A stretch of 64,000 nt of DNA from Halobaculum limi (GCF_029490015.1 NZ_CP120468.1:1736001-1800000); one strand, 5' to 3'. Positions 34,617 through 44,503 are shown, counted from the first letter of the stretch. Program-made: numbers and translations. The notes: a model not told the origin generated them from the letters alone.

Positions 34617-34681
34617 AGCCGCAGTACGAAGCGTGTACTGTTAAGCCCCGCGACAGGGGAACGCTCCGCTCGATTCCTCGA

Positions 34682-34942
34682 CTATGCCAGTACCGCGTAC
34701 GCGCCCGCGGCCACGGTGACGAGTGCGACGAGGATGGCCCAGTTACGTGGCGTGTCGACGGCGGCGTACGGGCCGCCCTTCCGAGTGAACAGGTACGCGA
34801 AGTAGGCAACGAGCGGTGCGAGCCGGACGGGTGTCGACGTCGGAACACCGGCGAGAGCGTCGAGGCCGACCGCGAGGACGAGTGCTCCGGCGGCGGCTAC
34901 GACGGCGACCAAGAGGTCGTCGCTGACATCGCTGAAGTCCAT
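34682..34942 (-). CDS. Small hypothetical membrane protein, three helices
   Basis: 86 residues, with hydrophobic segments about 8-30, 40-52 and 67-85. The text RLAPLVAYFAYLFTRKGGPY and a final VALVTVAAGAYAVLA are typical of haloarchaeal small membrane proteins of unknown role. Its start is followed on the same strand by the YlbF gene. Confidence 0.65.
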   Translation of the reverse strand: MDFSDVSDDLLVAVVAAAGALVLAVGLDALAGVPTSTPVRLAPLVAYFAYLFTRKGGPYAAVDTPRNWAILVALVTVAAGAYAVLA

Positions 34943-35026
34943 CGGTCGTACGGTAACGAGGATCGAGAGTAATCGGTGTCGGTTCCGACTGACCGGAGCG
35001 GTGCAGCCGCGTTTGAGGCGGCGGCG

Positions 35027-36028
35027 TTACTCTTCGGCGTCTTCGAGTTCTTCGACGAGTTCGTCGGCGTCGACGTCGACGTCGTCGAGGGCTTCCTCGA
35101 CGTCCTCGCCGCCCATACCGCCCATACCGCCCATCATTCCGCCCATACCGCCCATCATTCCGCCGCCGGAGCCGTCGATGACCTCCTCGATGACGACGCG
35201 GTCCAGGTCGAGACGCTGCATCACGTCCTGTGCAATCTGCTGTTTCGAGAACATCCACTGCTGGTTCATCTGCATCATCGGGGTGGCCTCGATGTACAGC
35301 GAGCGCTTGTCGACCTCCTGCCGTTCGGTCTCGCGGTCGACCTCGCCGCTCTCCTCATCCTCGTGGGCCTCGACGGTGACCTCTTCTTCGACCGTCTCCT
35401 CCTCGATGCGGACCTCGGGAGCCTCCTGGAGGTACATTCCGAGGAGGCCAGCGGCCTTCTCCTCGTCGTCGTCGACGACTTCGAGAATCTCGTAGTCGTA
35501 CTCGAGGTCGTCACCCGCCAGCGGGTGGTTGAAGTCGACGCGTGCGCGCCCCCCGATGACCGTCTCGACGTAGCCCTGCTCGCCGTCGATGGTGACCTGT
35601 GCGCCGGGGTAGCGGTCATCTTCCGGAATCTTCTCGGAACTCACCGTGCGCACGTCGTCCGGGTCGAATTCGCCGAACGCCTCGTCGGCGGGGACGGTGA
35701 CGACGTTCGCGTCGCCGACCTCCTTGCCGATGAGGTCGTCGTCGACGGAGCCGAAGACGTGGCCCTCACCGACGACGATGGTGCGCGGGGAGAAGTCGTA
35801 CTCGTCGTCGTCGATGCCAGCCTCCTGCGCGACTTCCTTGCTGGTCGTGTCCACGACGCGACCCTCTTCCTCGTCCTCGCCGGGGACCGTCTTGACGGTG
35901 TACTCCAGTCGAATGAAGTCGCCGTTCTGGATCCCCTTGGATCCGGACTCTTCGGTCTCAGCCTCGGCGTCCGCCTCATCGCTGGCGTCGGCGGCCTCCG
36001 CCGCGTCAGCCTGCTCTTCTTCGCTCAT
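35027..36028 (-). CDS. FKBP-type peptidyl-prolyl isomerase, long archaeal (SlyD-like) form
   Basis: 333 residues from ATG 36028. The disordered acidic N-terminus (1-35) is followed by the FKBP domain with an IF insert (GDFIRLEYTVKTVP, VVGEGHVFGSVDDDLIG, DEAFGEFDPDD, ARVDFNHPLAGDDLEYDYEI). NHPLAG is the SlyD-type family mark. A C-terminal helical region (about 215-290) then leads to GGGMMGGMGGMMGGMGGMGG, a GroEL-tail-like Gly-Gly-Met run, and an acidic end. It folds prolyl bonds and probably acts as a chaperone in the cytoplasm. The Met-rich run is unusual for FKBPs. Confidence 0.92.
   Translation of the reverse strand: MSEEEQADAAEAADASDEADAEAETEESGSKGIQNGDFIRLEYTVKTVPGEDEEEGRVVDTTSKEVAQEAGIDDDEYDFSPRTIVVGEGHVFGSVDDDLIGKEVGDANVVTVPADEAFGEFDPDDVRTVSSEKIPEDDRYPGAQVTIDGEQGYVETVIGGRARVDFNHPLAGDDLEYDYEILEVVDDDEEKAAGLLGMYLQEAPEVRIEEETVEEEVTVEAHEDEESGEVDRETERQEVDKRSLYIEATPMMQMNQQWMFSKQQIAQDVMQRLDLDRVVIEEVIDGSGGGMMGGMGGMMGGMGGMGGEDVEEALDDVDVDADELVEELEDAEE
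35120..35161 (-). repeat. Two tandem 21-bp repeats in the FKBP gene
   Basis: gcccataccgcccatcattc plus c occurs twice back to back, encoding GGMMGGM units of the Gly-Met run. Additional partial copies lie on both sides. Confidence 0.8.
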
Positions 36029-36171
36029 GTCACCACGGTCGCTCGTGCGCTTCTTAACAGTCACGTATTCGGCTGGCGTGTCGTGTCCGCCACACGACTC
36101 CGACGATACGTCACTACCGGCCGTGTTCGACGTCACAGCACGCTTTTCCGCCGGCCGCCCCACCTCCGGGT

Positions 36172-36717
36172 GTGTACGAGGTAGAACTGAAGGTCCGCGC
36201 CGCTCACGACGACGTTCGCGACCGCCTCGCGGCGCTCGGCGCCGACCACACGGCGTCCGTCCGGCAGGTCGATACGTACTACGACGCCCCGCACCGCGAC
36301 TTCGCGGAGACGGACGAGGCACTTCGCGTGCGACGGGAGACGCGCGACGACGACCCCCGAAGCGAGACGCGGATCACCTACAAGGGTCCGCTCGTCGAGG
36401 CGGCGTCGAAGACCCGCGAGGAGTTCGAGACTGCCGTCGACGACGGCGAGGCGGCGGCGGATATCTTCGCTGGCCTCGGCTTCGACCCGGCGGCGACCGT
36501 CGAGAAGGACCGCGACTTCTACGCCGTCGACGGCTACACCGTCACGCTCGATTCGGTCGAGGGACTCGGCGAGTTCGTCGAAGTCGAACGCGAGACGGAC
36601 GAAGCCGACATCGAAGCGGTTCGAGAGGGTGCCGTCTCAGTGCTGGCCGAGTTGGGCCTCGACGCAGACGACCAGATCCGAACCTCGTATCTCGGACTCT
36701 TGCTGGATGAGAGCTGA
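36172..36717 (+). CDS. cyaB: CYTH-domain protein (class IV adenylate cyclase/ThTPase-like)
   Basis: 181 residues with a GTG start. The CYTH tunnel signature E-x-E-x-K is at the start (YEVELKV). Other conserved charges follow: QVDTYYDAP, ALRVRRETR, RITYKGPL, VEKDRDFY and FVEVERET, all lining the triphosphate tunnel. CYTH enzymes act on triphosphates with divalent metal; archaeal members may be adenylate cyclases, thiamine-triphosphatases or tripolyphosphatases. cyaB is used in the loose sense. Divergent from the FKBP gene. Confidence 0.88.
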   Translation: MYEVELKVRAAHDDVRDRLAALGADHTASVRQVDTYYDAPHRDFAETDEALRVRRETRDDDPRSETRITYKGPLVEAASKTREEFETAVDDGEAAADIFAGLGFDPAATVEKDRDFYAVDGYTVTLDSVEGLGEFVEVERETDEADIEAVREGAVSVLAELGLDADDQIRTSYLGLLLDES

Positions 36718-36763
36718 GTTGTATTCCTCGCAGTAATTGTCCCAATCAGAACTGTTTCCGCAA

Positions 36764-36770
36764 GTTATAG
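36764..36770 (+). promoter_or_regulatory. TATA-like box of the SAM synthetase gene
   Basis: GTTATAG lies 27-33 bases before the ATG at 36797, in a short AT-rich stretch after the CYTH gene. Confidence 0.55.
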
Positions 36771-36796
36771 AGCGACCGACCACCTCACCCCGAACA

Positions 36797-37996
36797 ATGC
36801 GGAATATACAGATCTCGGAACTCGACCGCAAGGCGGTCGAAGACCAGGAAGTCGAAATCGTCGAGCGAAAGGGGATCGGTCACCCGGACTCCATCTGCGA
36901 CGGCATCGCGGAGGCGGTCTCGCGCGGTCTCTCGCAGTTGTACCTCGACCGCGTCGGGAAAGTCCTCCACTACAACACCGACGAGACGCAGTTGGTCGCC
37001 GGTCGCGCCGCGCCCGCCTTCGGCGGCGGCGAGACACTCGACCCAATCTACATCCTCATCGTCGGGCGTGCGACGAAGGAGTACGACGAGCAGACGCTCC
37101 CGGTAGAGCGCGTCGCGCTCGAATCCGCTCGTGCGTACCTCGAAGAGAATATCCCCGAACTGGACGTCGGCACCGACGTCATCCTCGACGTGGATCTGGG
37201 CGAAGGGTCGGGCGACCTGCAGGACGTCTTCGGCGAGGAAGCCGTGGAAGTTCCGATGGCGAACGACACCTCGTTCGGCGTCGGCCACGCACCGCTGACG
37301 GAGACCGAGCGTATCGTCCTCGACGCCGAGCGACACCTCAACGGCCCGTACGCCGAGGAGCACCCCGAACTCGGGCAGGACGTGAAGATTATGGGCAAGC
37401 GCGAGGGCGACCACATCGACATCACCGTCGCGGCGGCGATGATCGACTCGTACATCAGCGATATCGAGGAGTACGTCGACGCGACCGACCGCGTCGAGGC
37501 GTTCGTCACCGACCTCGCGGAGAGCCACACGGACCGAACAGTGCACGTCGATGTCAACACCGCCGACGACGTCGACGAGGGCTCTATCTACCTCACGACC
37601 ACGGGCACGTCGGCCGAACAGGGCGACGACGGCTCCGTCGGCCGCGGAAACCGGGCGAACGGCCTCATCACGCCCAACCGACCGATGAGTATGGAGGCCA
37701 CGTCGGGCAAGAACCCCGTCAACCACATCGGCAAGATCTACAACCTGCTCTCGACGGACATCGCGGAAGCGGTCGTCGACGAGGTCGATGGCATTCGCGA
37801 CCTGCAGGTGCGCCTGCTCTCACAGATCGGCCGCCCCATCGACCAACCCCACGTCGCCGACGCGCAGGTCATCACCGAGGAGGGTGTCACCGTCGCCGAC
37901 ATCGAAGCCGACGCTCGCGCGATCATCGACGATCGACTCGCGAACGTCACCGACGTGACCCGGCGCGTCATCGACGGCGACCTCTCGACCTTCTGA
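36797..37996 (+). CDS. mat: Archaeal methionine adenosyltransferase
   Basis: 399 residues, standard length for the archaeal type (PF01941), which is unlike bacterial MetK. The start MRNIQISEL is chosen by TATA spacing. Marks include [62 protein letters not shown] and [20 protein letters not shown]. Makes S-adenosylmethionine from methionine and ATP, the donor used by Dph2 and fibrillarin in this window. Confidence 0.96.
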   Translation: MRNIQISELDRKAVEDQEVEIVERKGIGHPDSICDGIAEAVSRGLSQLYLDRVGKVLHYNTDETQLVAGRAAPAFGGGETLDPIYILIVGRATKEYDEQTLPVERVALESARAYLEENIPELDVGTDVILDVDLGEGSGDLQDVFGEEAVEVPMANDTSFGVGHAPLTETERIVLDAERHLNGPYAEEHPELGQDVKIMGKREGDHIDITVAAAMIDSYISDIEEYVDATDRVEAFVTDLAESHTDRTVHVDVNTADDVDEGSIYLTTTGTSAEQGDDGSVGRGNRANGLITPNRPMSMEATSGKNPVNHIGKIYNLLSTDIAEAVVDEVDGIRDLQVRLLSQIGRPIDQPHVADAQVITEEGVTVADIEADARAIIDDRLANVTDVTRRVIDGDLSTF

Positions 37997-38192
37997 GCGG
38001 CGCGGGCGTCAGTTAGCGGCCTTCTGCCATCTTCCCCGTCCGGCAGCGATCGCTCTCGGTCGCCAGTAGCGAACACCGGGCGGATCGCACGCGCGGCGGT
38101 ATCGCCCGGATTTCGCGGCCCGCCGCGCGGTCGTCGTCACCGCACGGTGGCGCTGGCTCCGTCTTCTCAGAAGAAGGTTCGCTCCGGCCGCC

Positions 38193-38564
38193 CTACTCGT
38201 CGGCGAGTTCGCGTGCGAGGTGCGTCGCGATGTCGGTGTCTGCCGATTCGACGAACCGCGCCACCTCATCGCCGTCGTCGAACACGATGACCGTCGGGAT
38301 GTGTGTCACGCCGTACTCGTCCATTCCGGGGCCTTGCTTCTCACCGTCGACCTTCTCGACGGGGAACTGTTCGATTCGATCGGCGGAGACGCCAGCGGCC
38401 GCGAGCGCCGCGGCGAACTGTGGCAGTTGGCCGGTGCAGTCGGGACACCAGTCACCGCCCCACACTTTGAACGTCAGGCCGTCCGCGCCGAGTGCCGCGA
38501 CCACGTCGTCAGCGAGGTCCACGTCGGTGTCGGTCGGAGTCATCGTCTCGAGCGTCGCGCTCAT
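38193..38564 (-). CDS. Thioredoxin-fold protein
   Basis: 123 residues from ATG 38564. Active site WGGDWCPDC near residue 38, with cis-Pro in THIPTVIVFDDG. No signal peptide, so it works in the cytoplasm. The CPDC motif with a short helix pattern suggests a thiol oxidoreductase of the TlpA/thioredoxin type. The cysteine synthase gene runs divergently, 144 bases away. Confidence 0.88.
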   Translation of the reverse strand: MSATLETMTPTDTDVDLADDVVAALGADGLTFKVWGGDWCPDCTGQLPQFAAALAAAGVSADRIEQFPVEKVDGEKQGPGMDEYGVTHIPTVIVFDDGDEVARFVESADTDIATHLARELADE

Positions 38565-38708
38565 ACCTGTTCTCGGGACGGCTGTTCGGTTAAGCGCGAC
38601 GCCGGCGGCAGTTCCGGCGAGTGGCGGTCGCACGCGCTCGTGCACGGCGGTCGTCCGAGGGCTTGCCGCCGACGCGGCCGCTTTATCCGTGACGCCGGAA
38701 GCGTGGGT

Positions 38709-39680
38709 ATGGACGATTCGATCCTCGACACCATCGGCTCACCGTTGGTCCGGGTAGCGTCGCCGCCGGACGCGACGGTGGCGGCGAAACTGGAGTCGCG
38801 AAATCCCGGTGGATCTGCGAAAGACCGGCCGGCGGTCAACATGATCGAACGCGCCGAGCGAACGGGCGACCTCTCGCCGGGAGATTGCCTCGTGGAACCA
38901 ACCTCGGGTAACACGGGCATCGGCCTCGCGATGGCGGGCGCGGCGAAGGGCTACGACGTGACGCTCGTGATGCCCGCCTCTAAAAGCGAGGAGCGTCGCC
39001 GACTGATGGCCGCCTACGGTGCGGAGTTGGAACTCGTCGAGGGCGGCATCGAGGAGGCGAAGGCCCGCGCCGACGAACTGGAGGCCGACGGGATGGTCCA
39101 ACTCCGGCAGTTCGAGAACAGTGCGAACCCGGACGCCCACTACGAGACGACGGCCGAGGAAATACTCGACCAACTCGACGGCCGCACGCCGGACGCCCTC
39201 GTCGCCGGCGTCGGCACCGGCGGGACGATTTCGGGCATCGGCCGCCGTCTCCGCGAGGAGTTCCCCGCGATGGACGTCGTCGCGGTCGAACCCACCGATT
39301 CCGCGGTGCTCTCGGGCGAGGAACCGACCGCCGACTCCTTCCAGGGGATGGGGCCGGGCTTCGTCAGCCCGAACCTCGACACGGACCTGCTCGACGGCGT
39401 CCTCACCGTCGACGTCGACGAGGCGGAGGCGGAGTGTCAACGCCTCGCCCGCGAGGAGGGTATCCTCGTCGGGCAGTCCTCGGGCGCGTCGAACGTCCGC
39501 GCGAAGGACGTTGCTGCCGCGTTCGCCGCGGGCGAGGACCCCGGCTACGCCGACATCGCTGTCGACGGCTGGGAGCCACGCGACGACGACCGCGTCGGCG
39601 TCGCCGACGGCGACCCGCTAGTGCTGACCGTGTTCTGGGACTCCGGCGAGCGATACCTCTCGACGGGGCTGTTCGACTGA
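38709..39680 (+). CDS. Cysteine synthase (PLP-dependent beta-substituting enzyme)
   Basis: 323 residues, ATG 38709. The PLP lysine is in SRNPGGSAKDRPAVNMIE near residue 37. The phosphate-binding loops are PTSGNTGIGLAM and GVGTGGTISGIG, and the C-terminal SSGASNVRA supplies the serine facing the PLP ring nitrogen. The family is CysK/CysM; substrate may be O-acetylserine or O-phosphoserine, and I cannot tell which. Makes cysteine, feeding GshA in the same window. Confidence 0.92.
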   Translation: MDDSILDTIGSPLVRVASPPDATVAAKLESRNPGGSAKDRPAVNMIERAERTGDLSPGDCLVEPTSGNTGIGLAMAGAAKGYDVTLVMPASKSEERRRLMAAYGAELELVEGGIEEAKARADELEADGMVQLRQFENSANPDAHYETTAEEILDQLDGRTPDALVAGVGTGGTISGIGRRLREEFPAMDVVAVEPTDSAVLSGEEPTADSFQGMGPGFVSPNLDTDLLDGVLTVDVDEAEAECQRLAREEGILVGQSSGASNVRAKDVAAAFAAGEDPGYADIAVDGWEPRDDDRVGVADGDPLVLTVFWDSGERYLSTGLFD

Positions 39681-39710
39681 GCGAGCGCTCGCGAGGTCGA
39701 TGGGCCGTTC

Positions 39711-40166
39711 TCAGCCCTCGAACTCCTCGCTGGTGACACGCACGCCGACCGTCTCCTCGACGTCGCGCAGGTCGTACTCGGGGAGGTCGGCGTCGTCGCT
39801 GCGTGCGAGGTACATCGGTTCGACGAGGCGATTCTCCTCGACGCCGTACAGTTTCAGGAACTGGTCCGTCTCCTCGCGGCGGATGGCGTCGTTGCGGACG
39901 GCGGTGGCGAGATCGCGCGATAGCCACTCCTCGGTCGAGACAGACGGCTCCATAATGAGCACCTCGTCGACGAACCGGACGAGATACCAGTTGAGGTCGT
40001 TGCACAGCGACACCGCCGCGCCGAGGCTGACGGTGTCGAGGGCGATGCTGTTCTCGAACGGCGAGCGGAGGTCGTAGGTGGCGAGTGCGTCCCGTGCGGT
40101 CTCCCGCGAGAGCAACTCGTACCGGAGGTCGGTCTCGGGGTCACCGACGAGACAGACCGTAGTCAT
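39711..40166 (-). CDS. Conserved haloarchaeal protein (DUF5804-like)
   Basis: 151 residues starting TTVCLVGDPETDLRYELLSR. An alpha/beta protein without membrane segments; conserved-looking parts are NDLNWYLVRFVDEVLIMEPS and EYDLRDVEETVGVRV. It recalls the DUF5804 family of haloarchaea, from memory only. No function known. The DUF255 gene is downstream on the same strand's other side, 81 bases away. Confidence 0.7.
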   Translation of the reverse strand: MTTVCLVGDPETDLRYELLSRETARDALATYDLRSPFENSIALDTVSLGAAVSLCNDLNWYLVRFVDEVLIMEPSVSTEEWLSRDLATAVRNDAIRREETDQFLKLYGVEENRLVEPMYLARSDDADLPEYDLRDVEETVGVRVTSEEFEG

Positions 40167-40247
40167 ACTCGCGAGTCGACGCCGTCGGGCAAAGCGGTTA
40201 CGCTCCGGCGCTGGCGTCGCCGCAGCGGAGCAGCCCCCATTCGGCGG

Positions 40248-42425
40248 TCACTCGCCGGCGGCCCACTCCAGCGCCGCCCGGAGGTCGTGGTTCGGCGGTG
40301 AGCAGGTGAAGTCCCGGCAGGCGTACGCCGTCGGCGAGCCGTCACGCGCGTCTCGGCCCTTCCAAACAGGCGGCGCGTCGTCGAAGCCGAGGCGGTCGAG
40401 CCACGAGTCGAGTCCCGCTTCGGTCGGCGGCCGACGGGCGACGATAGCCCCTGGCAGGTAGCGACTCGCCAGCGTGTCCCACCAATCGTCGGGGAGGTCC
40501 TCGCACGCGAGCGTGAGTTCGAACGGGCCGCTCTCGGCGCGGGCGGCAGCCATCGCCAGCGTGACGTGTTCCAGCGGCGACGCCATCACGTCGTCCGCGT
40601 GCGACGAGAGGACGTCGCGAGCGACCGCCTCGAGATCGTCGGGGACGAACACGTCCAAATCGAGGAGGAGCCGCGTCGCCACGCCCAGACTCGACGGCGT
40701 CGAGGCATCGGTCGGCTCTTGAGGCCTGACGACTAAGTCCTCGGCGTCCTCGGGCGTGGTGAAGATGGTGCCCTCGTCGGCGTCGTAGAAGGCGTCGACG
40801 ACGGTTCGAGCCAGGTCGATAGCGAACGCGAGGTGGTCCACGTCGCCGGTCGCGGCGTACAGGTCGAACGCGCCCCGGCCGAGATACGCGTAGTCTTCGA
40901 GGTAGCCGATGCCCTGCACGTCCGCGCCCTCCTCGGTGTCGATGACGCGGCGTGCGAGGCGGTCGCCGTCCCACAAGTGGTCGCGAACGAAGCCAAGCGC
41001 GGACTCACCGCGGTCGGCCAGCGACGGATCGAGCGTCTGTGCGCCGGCGGCGAACGCGGAGATGGCGAGTCCGTTCCACCCCGCCAGCACCTTCTCGTCG
41101 CGTGGCGGCCGCTCGCGCGTCTGTTCGCGGTACTCGAACAGTGCGGTGCGGGCGTGCATCAGACGCTCACGGACCTGTGCGGTGTCGAGGTCGAACTCCT
41201 CCGCGAGATCGTCGACGGTGGCCGCCCGTGTCAACACGGTCGTCCCGCCCTCGAAGTTGCCCGCGCTGTCGACGCCGAACCGCTCGCAGACCAGGTCGAC
41301 CGTCTCCTCGCTCGCCAGGTCCGCCGGCGCTTCGCCCTCGCCCGCGGCAGCCTCGAGGGCGTCGGCGACCGAATCGGGCGTCCAAACGTAGAACTCTCCC
41401 TCTCCTTCGCCGGAGTCGGCGTCGAGCGTGCCGTAGAAGCCGCCGTCGGGGTGCGACAGTTCCCGGTCGAGGAACGCCAGCGTCTCCTGGGCGACGAGTG
41501 CGTACTTGGGTCGACCGAGGAGTTTGTGCGCGTCGAGGTACGCTCGCGCGAGTTCGGCGTTGTCGTACAGCATCTTCTCGAAGTGGGGGACGACCCACTC
41601 GCGGTCGGTGCAGTAGCGGTGGAAGCCGCCGCCGACGTGGTCGTAGAGGCCGCCGTGAGCCATCGCGTCGAGCGTCTCGACGGCGACGTTCAGCGGTTCC
41701 TCGCGCCCACTTCGCGCGTACGCCTGCATCAGGAGGTGGAGGCGTCCCGTCTGCGGGAACTTCGGTCCCTGTCGGCCGAAGCCGCCGTGTTCGCGGTCGG
41801 CGCTCCGCAGAGCGGCGGTGACGGCGTCCGAGAGCACGTCCGGGTCCGGTGGGGCGGCCGCCGTCTCGCCGTCTCCCGCCGGGCCGCTCCGGCCGCCGGA
41901 GGCCATCTCGTTGCGAGCGGCGTCGGTCCACTGGTCGGCGCAGGCCTCCATATCGCTCCGCTGGTCGGGGTCGCTCCAGGAGTTCGCGATGTTGCGACAC
42001 ACCTCCAGGAAGCCGGGCATCCCCTGGCGGCCGTCGCGCGGGAAGTACGTCCCGACGTAGAAGGGGCGGCCGTCGGGCGTGAGCCACGCCGACAGCGGCC
42101 AGCCACCACGGCCGTTCACCAGTTGACACACCGTCTGATACACGCGGTCGAGGTCGGGGCGCTCCTCGCGGTCGACTTTCACGGGGATGAACTCCTCGTT
42201 GAGTACCTCGGCGACCGCTTCGTCCTCGAACGACTCGTCTTCCATCACGTGACACCAGTGGCACGCGGAGTAGCCGACCGACAGGAAGATCGGTACGTCT
42301 CGCTCGCGGGCGGCCGACAGCGCCGCCTCGTCCCACGGCTGCCAGTGTACCGGGTTGTCGGCATGTTGGCGCAGGTACGGACTGGCTTCGTCTGCCAGCC
42401 GGTTTCGCGCCGTCGGATCACTCAT
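40248..42425 (-). CDS. Thioredoxin-domain/DUF255 protein (YyaL, spermatogenesis-associated 20-like)
   Basis: 725 residues from ATG 42425. The start DPTARNRLADEASPYLRQHADNP leads into the thioredoxin-like domain with SACHWCHVMEDESFED (CHWC in place of CGPC) at about residue 48. The rest is an (alpha/alpha)6 barrel like N-acylglucosamine epimerases (HVGGGFHRYCTDREWVVPHFEKMLYDNA, LAGWNGLAISAF). Biochemistry of the family is poorly known; a redox-linked sugar or protein-modifying role is supposed. The upstream frame to 42779 runs antisense to purD. Confidence 0.92.
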   Translation of the reverse strand: MSDPTARNRLADEASPYLRQHADNPVHWQPWDEAALSAARERDVPIFLSVGYSACHWCHVMEDESFEDEAVAEVLNEEFIPVKVDREERPDLDRVYQTVCQLVNGRGGWPLSAWLTPDGRPFYVGTYFPRDGRQGMPGFLEVCRNIANSWSDPDQRSDMEACADQWTDAARNEMASGGRSGPAGDGETAAAPPDPDVLSDAVTAALRSADREHGGFGRQGPKFPQTGRLHLLMQAYARSGREEPLNVAVETLDAMAHGGLYDHVGGGFHRYCTDREWVVPHFEKMLYDNAELARAYLDAHKLLGRPKYALVAQETLAFLDRELSHPDGGFYGTLDADSGEGEGEFYVWTPDSVADALEAAAGEGEAPADLASEETVDLVCERFGVDSAGNFEGGTTVLTRAATVDDLAEEFDLDTAQVRERLMHARTALFEYREQTRERPPRDEKVLAGWNGLAISAFAAGAQTLDPSLADRGESALGFVRDHLWDGDRLARRVIDTEEGADVQGIGYLEDYAYLGRGAFDLYAATGDVDHLAFAIDLARTVVDAFYDADEGTIFTTPEDAEDLVVRPQEPTDASTPSSLGVATRLLLDLDVFVPDDLEAVARDVLSSHADDVMASPLEHVTLAMAAARAESGPFELTLACEDLPDDWWDTLASRYLPGAIVARRPPTEAGLDSWLDRLGFDDAPPVWKGRDARDGSPTAYACRDFTCSPPNHDLRAALEWAAGE

Positions 42426-42539
42426 TGTCCGGCGGTCGACCGCCGGACGCATAAGCGGGGTGGCTTCGGAACTGGCTACCCCGATCGAGTCGGTGATCGA
42501 TGCACGAACTCGCACAACACCCGCTCGTGAGAGAGTAAG

Positions 42540-42547
42540 GTTTACAC
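42540..42547 (+). promoter_or_regulatory. TATA box of purD
   Basis: GTTTACAC lies 24-31 bases before the ATG at 42571. Confidence 0.5.
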
Positions 42548-42570
42548 GCCTCTGCAAGGTCTCGTCGCGT

Positions 42571-43857
42571 ATGTCAGAGACGGTACTCCTCGTCGGCGGC
42601 GGCGGCCGCGAACACGCCATCGCTCGGTCGCTGGCCGACGACGTGACGCTGTACGCCTGTGCGAGCAACCGCAACCCCGGCATCGCGTCGCTCGCGGCGG
42701 GGTTCGAGACGGTCGGTGAACGCGACGCCGACGCCATCGTCGCGTACGCCGAAGACGTGGGCGCTGACCTGGCGGTCATCGGGCCGGAGTCGGCGCTGGA
42801 AGCGGGCGTCGCAGACGCCCTCGACGACGCCGGCGTCTACACGTTCGGCCCGCGTGCCGAGGAGGCTCGCATCGAGACGGACAAGGCGTTCCAGCGGGAG
42901 TTCCTCGACGAACACGACATCCCCGGCAACGCAGACTTCGCGACGTTCGACGCCGCGGAGGCGGCCGCCGAGTACGTCGAGAACTACGACGGCGACGTGG
43001 CGGTGAAGCCGGTCGGGCTCACCGGCGGGAAGGGCGTCCGCGTCACCGGCGACCAGTTGACGACGGAGGCGGCCGTCGAGTACATCCTCGACGCCGAGTG
43101 GGACGAGTGGGTCATCGAGGAGCGACTCATCGGCGAGGAGTTCACCGTGCAGGCGTTCGTCGCCAACGGCGAGGTGCGGACGACGCCCGCCGTCCAGGAT
43201 CACAAGCGCGCCTACGAGGGCGACGAGGGCCCCAACACCGGCGGAATGGGGAGTTACACCGACACGGGGATGACGCTCCCGTTCATGACCGACGCCGACT
43301 ACGAGGCGGCTGTCGACACCATCGAGGCCGTCGTCGACGCCCTCCCCGACTACAAAGGCGTCCTCTACGGCCAGTTCATGCTCGGGGCCGACGGCCCGAA
43401 GGTCGTCGAGTTCAACGCCCGCTTCGGCGACCCCGAGGCGATGAACACGCTGCCCGTCCTCGACACGCCGTTCCTCGACGTACTCACGGCCGCGCGTGAC
43501 GGCGATGCGCTGCCCGACCTGGCGTTCGCCGAGGAGGCGACCGTCTGCAAGTACGCCGTCCCCGCGGGCTACCCGGTCGAACCCGAGGCGGGCGCACGCA
43601 TCGAGGTAGACGAGTCCAGCGTCGGTGACGCGCTTCTGTACTACGCCAGCGTCGACCAGCGCGAGGACGGTCTGTACACGACCACCTCGCGGTCGTTCGC
43701 GGTCGTCGGCCGTGGCGACTCCATCGCCGACGCGGAGGCGAAAGCCGAGTCTGCCCTCTCGATGGTCGAGGAGGGGTTCCACGTCCGCCACGACATCGGC
43801 ACCGCGGAGTTGGTGCAGTCGCGCATCGACCACATGGCCGAGTTGCGCGGCGAGTAG
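42571..43857 (+). CDS. purD: Phosphoribosylamine-glycine ligase (PurD)
   Basis: 428 residues, usual length. N-terminal LLVGGGGREHAIARSL, the ATP-grasp domain with KPVGLTGGKGVRVTG and VIEERLIGEEFTVQAF, the substrate/metal segment GMGSYTDTGMTLPFM, and the C-terminal NARFGDPEAMNTLPVL. Catalyses step 2 of purine synthesis, joining glycine to phosphoribosylamine with ATP. It stands alone, as purine genes often do in haloarchaea. Confidence 0.97.
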   Translation: MSETVLLVGGGGREHAIARSLADDVTLYACASNRNPGIASLAAGFETVGERDADAIVAYAEDVGADLAVIGPESALEAGVADALDDAGVYTFGPRAEEARIETDKAFQREFLDEHDIPGNADFATFDAAEAAAEYVENYDGDVAVKPVGLTGGKGVRVTGDQLTTEAAVEYILDAEWDEWVIEERLIGEEFTVQAFVANGEVRTTPAVQDHKRAYEGDEGPNTGGMGSYTDTGMTLPFMTDADYEAAVDTIEAVVDALPDYKGVLYGQFMLGADGPKVVEFNARFGDPEAMNTLPVLDTPFLDVLTAARDGDALPDLAFAEEATVCKYAVPAGYPVEPEAGARIEVDESSVGDALLYYASVDQREDGLYTTTSRSFAVVGRGDSIADAEAKAESALSMVEEGFHVRHDIGTAELVQSRIDHMAELRGE

Positions 43858-43907
43858 ACGGCGTCCGACGCACGAGATTAATACCCGCCGCCGCCGACGA
43901 TGCTGGT

Positions 43908-44456
43908 GTGAGTTCCGACGACGCCAACCGACCGGCGAGCGAGGACGGCCCGCCCGCCCGGTACGACCGCCTCGAACGGCACGCGACGCCCGGCGGCCAC
44001 AACTCCCTGCGCTACTGGACGGACGCGAAGTCGCCGCTGACGGTGGCGGTGAACTACCTCGTCGTCTGGCTGATCCGCATCTCACCGAGTCTCCGACTCA
44101 AGACGCGGCTCCTGCGACTGCTGGGAGCGACCGTCGGCGACGGCGTCTCGTGGGGGCTGGAGGCGACGCCAGACGTGTTCTGGCCCGAGCGAATCACGCT
44201 CGGTGACGACGTCATCGTGGGCTACGACTCGGTGTTGCTGTGCCACGAGTTCCTCCAAGACGAGTACCGCCTCGGCGATATCGTCGTCGGCGACCGCGCG
44301 ATGTTAGGCGCGAACGTCACGGTCTTGCCGGGGGTCCACATCGGCGCGGACGCGCAGGTCGCAGCGAACTCGCTGGTCGCCGACGACGTGCCTGCGGGTG
44401 TGACGGTCGCGGGCGTGCCAGCGAAACCGGTGGACCGCGACGAAAAAGACGACTGA
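43908..44456 (+). CDS. Left-handed beta-helix (hexapeptide) acyltransferase
   Basis: 182 residues with GTG start. The N-terminal half contains a hydrophobic or amphipathic stretch (TVAVNYLVVWLIRI). The second half has hexapeptide repeats (GDDVIVGYDSVLLCHEF, LGDIVVGDRAMLGANVTVLPGVHIGADAQVAANSLV) and the AGVPAKPV end seen in maltose/galactoside-type O-acetyltransferases. A catalytic His in LLCHEF is visible. Likely transfers an acyl group to a sugar, perhaps of surface glycans. Confidence 0.88.
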   Translation: MSSDDANRPASEDGPPARYDRLERHATPGGHNSLRYWTDAKSPLTVAVNYLVVWLIRISPSLRLKTRLLRLLGATVGDGVSWGLEATPDVFWPERITLGDDVIVGYDSVLLCHEFLQDEYRLGDIVVGDRAMLGANVTVLPGVHIGADAQVAANSLVADDVPAGVTVAGVPAKPVDRDEKDD

Positions 44457-44503
44457 GCCGAACACGCCGGCCGCGAAACGAACTGCCGCCTACTGAGTGC
44501 TAG

